Positions 5,719-6,290 of a DNA stretch of 6,290 nucleotides are shown here, piece by piece. Every line of letters starts with the position of its first letter. The stretch's first letter is position 1. The position numbers and the translations under genes are program-made. This DNA is from SCGC-AAA076-P13 sp965656035. Lineage in GTDB: Bacteria > Pseudomonadota > Gammaproteobacteria > Magnimaribacterales > D2472. The DNA lies in assembly GCA_965656035.1 (NCBI GenBank), contig CBFHIO010000049.1, forward strand, positions 1 to 6,290, given 5' to 3'. The notes beneath the pieces were generated by a model. It made no database searches. It had not been told where the DNA came from and saw nothing but the letters and a program-made list of their open reading frames with translations.

Positions 5719-6290
5719 TTATTGTTGGTATTTTTTGATGAAATTAATTAAGTAATTATAGGATGAAAGCTTGTTTACTTCTGTAAAAACTTCATGTCTG
5801 CATTCTTTTACAACCTTAAAAACCACATTATTAAAAATAGAACCAAGGAATTCATATAATTTTTGCGTAAGCTTTGTATTCGCTGAAGCTGCATCGTTTT
5901 TACCTGACATAATTAAAATTGGAAGATCATAGTTTTTTTTTGAGTAATATTTTTTATTGAAAATCATTAAAAATCCGTTGCACAAATCCAACCACAATCC
6001 AGAAGTAACAATAAATCCGCAATATGGATCTTTTGTATAATCATCTACACTTTCATTATCACTTGAAATCCAATCATTGGATGTTCTGTATGGTTTATAT
6101 TGAGAATTAAATCGACGTATAATTATTTTGTCCATAATTATACTTTTATTAGTTTTGCCGTTAAAAAAAACGTCAATTTTTATGATTAATAAATTTATTA
6201 ATATTGCCAATTTTGGCGGCTTAGATGAGCCAGTTAAAATTAAACCCTTGATTGACGACTTATTGTTTAGAGTTGATAAGGCAATCCATG
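5719..6290 (-). CDS. Lysophospholipase-like alpha/beta hydrolase, 5' end outside window
   Basis: The frame is open from the stop (complement 5719-5721) to the right edge and shows the C-terminal 189 residues of the protein. Upstream of the TTG at 6208-6210 the frame continues for at least 26 codons without a stop. Those codons encode the IKGLILTGS strand that follows the nucleophile helix in this family, so the TTG is not the start and the gene is not truncated. Numbering the visible part from its first full codon, RTSNDWISSD (68-77) and the DPYCGF block (87-92) are typical of lysophospholipase / monoacylglycerol lipase-like proteins (serine aminopeptidase S33, Pfam Hydrolase_4). SGKND gives the catalytic acid Asp132, and CRHE gives the catalytic His165. 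The Ser elbow must lie just beyond 6290. It probably hydrolyses lysophospholipids or monoacylglycerols. It is the first visible gene of the operon; the next gene begins 9 bp after its stop. The operon promoter is outside the window. Confidence 0.85.
   Translation of the reverse strand, partial: WIALSTLNNKSSIKGLILTGSSKPPKLAILINLLIIKIDVFFNGKTNKSIIMDKIIIRRFNSQYKPYRTSNDWISSDNESVDDYTKDPYCGFIVTSGLWLDLCNGFLMIFNKKYYSKKNYDLPILIMSGKNDAASANTKLTQKLYEFLGSIFNNVVFKVVKECRHEVFTEVNKLSSYNYLINFIKKYQQ

Noticed and set aside
6208..6210. TTG as the start of the right-hand hydrolase
   Set aside because: The frame is open further upstream and encodes conserved family sequence; starting here would remove the nucleophile half.
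6182..6290. Plus-strand ATG frame running off the right edge
   Set aside because: The opposite strand carries the hydrolase frame with family-typical sequence across the same bases, so this is a shadow.

Overview
The window is AT-rich, compact, bacterial chromosomal DNA that uses the standard code (TAA, TAG and TGA stops are all plausible). The closest family resemblance I can name is the nitroreductase at 1896-2447, which matches E. coli YdjA in length and motifs. Together with the low GC, short intergenic gaps, a BCCT carrier and several alpha/beta hydrolases, this suggests a streamlined marine gammaproteobacterium, perhaps SAR86-like. That assignment is inference from style and cannot be proven from the sequence alone. 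I see no rRNA, tRNA, CRISPR array, insertion sequence or integrase.

Layout. Positions 1-210 hold a possible gene tail, a 20-bp imperfect tandem repeat, two short palindromes and a weak promoter candidate. Positions 211-1692 (+) encode a BCCT-family carrier for betaine-like onium compounds. Its stop codon is overlapped tail to tail by a 51-codon gene on the minus strand (1689-1844), which encodes a single-pass membrane protein with a very acidic tail and has the clearest Shine-Dalgarno site in the window. Fifty-one bases further on, a YdjA-like nitroreductase (1896-2447, +) starts divergently. A 114-bp gap without a convincing terminator separates it from a convergent block.

Positions 2562-6290 (-) are one tightly packed operon read from right to left. 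Its genes are an alpha/beta hydrolase of the lysophospholipase / serine aminopeptidase S33 type (open to the right edge, so its start is outside the window), a second, unrelated-subfamily alpha/beta hydrolase, a PD-(D/E)XK exonuclease of the MGME1/phage type, a zinc-dependent homocysteine S-methyltransferase and an S51 peptidase E-like serine hydrolase. Junctions are 9 bp apart, 11 bp overlapping, 4 bp apart and 4 bp overlapping (ATGA), so translational coupling is likely.

How they could work together. The BCCT carrier would bring in quaternary ammonium or sulfonium compounds, and the methyltransferase would pass a methyl group to homocysteine to make methionine. The hydrolases and the S51 enzyme would handle esters and small peptides. 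The nuclease is the odd member and may have come from a phage. The strongest new observation is the small acidic membrane-protein gene at 1689-1844. The strongest systems question is why an MGME1-type nuclease is translationally embedded in a metabolic operon.
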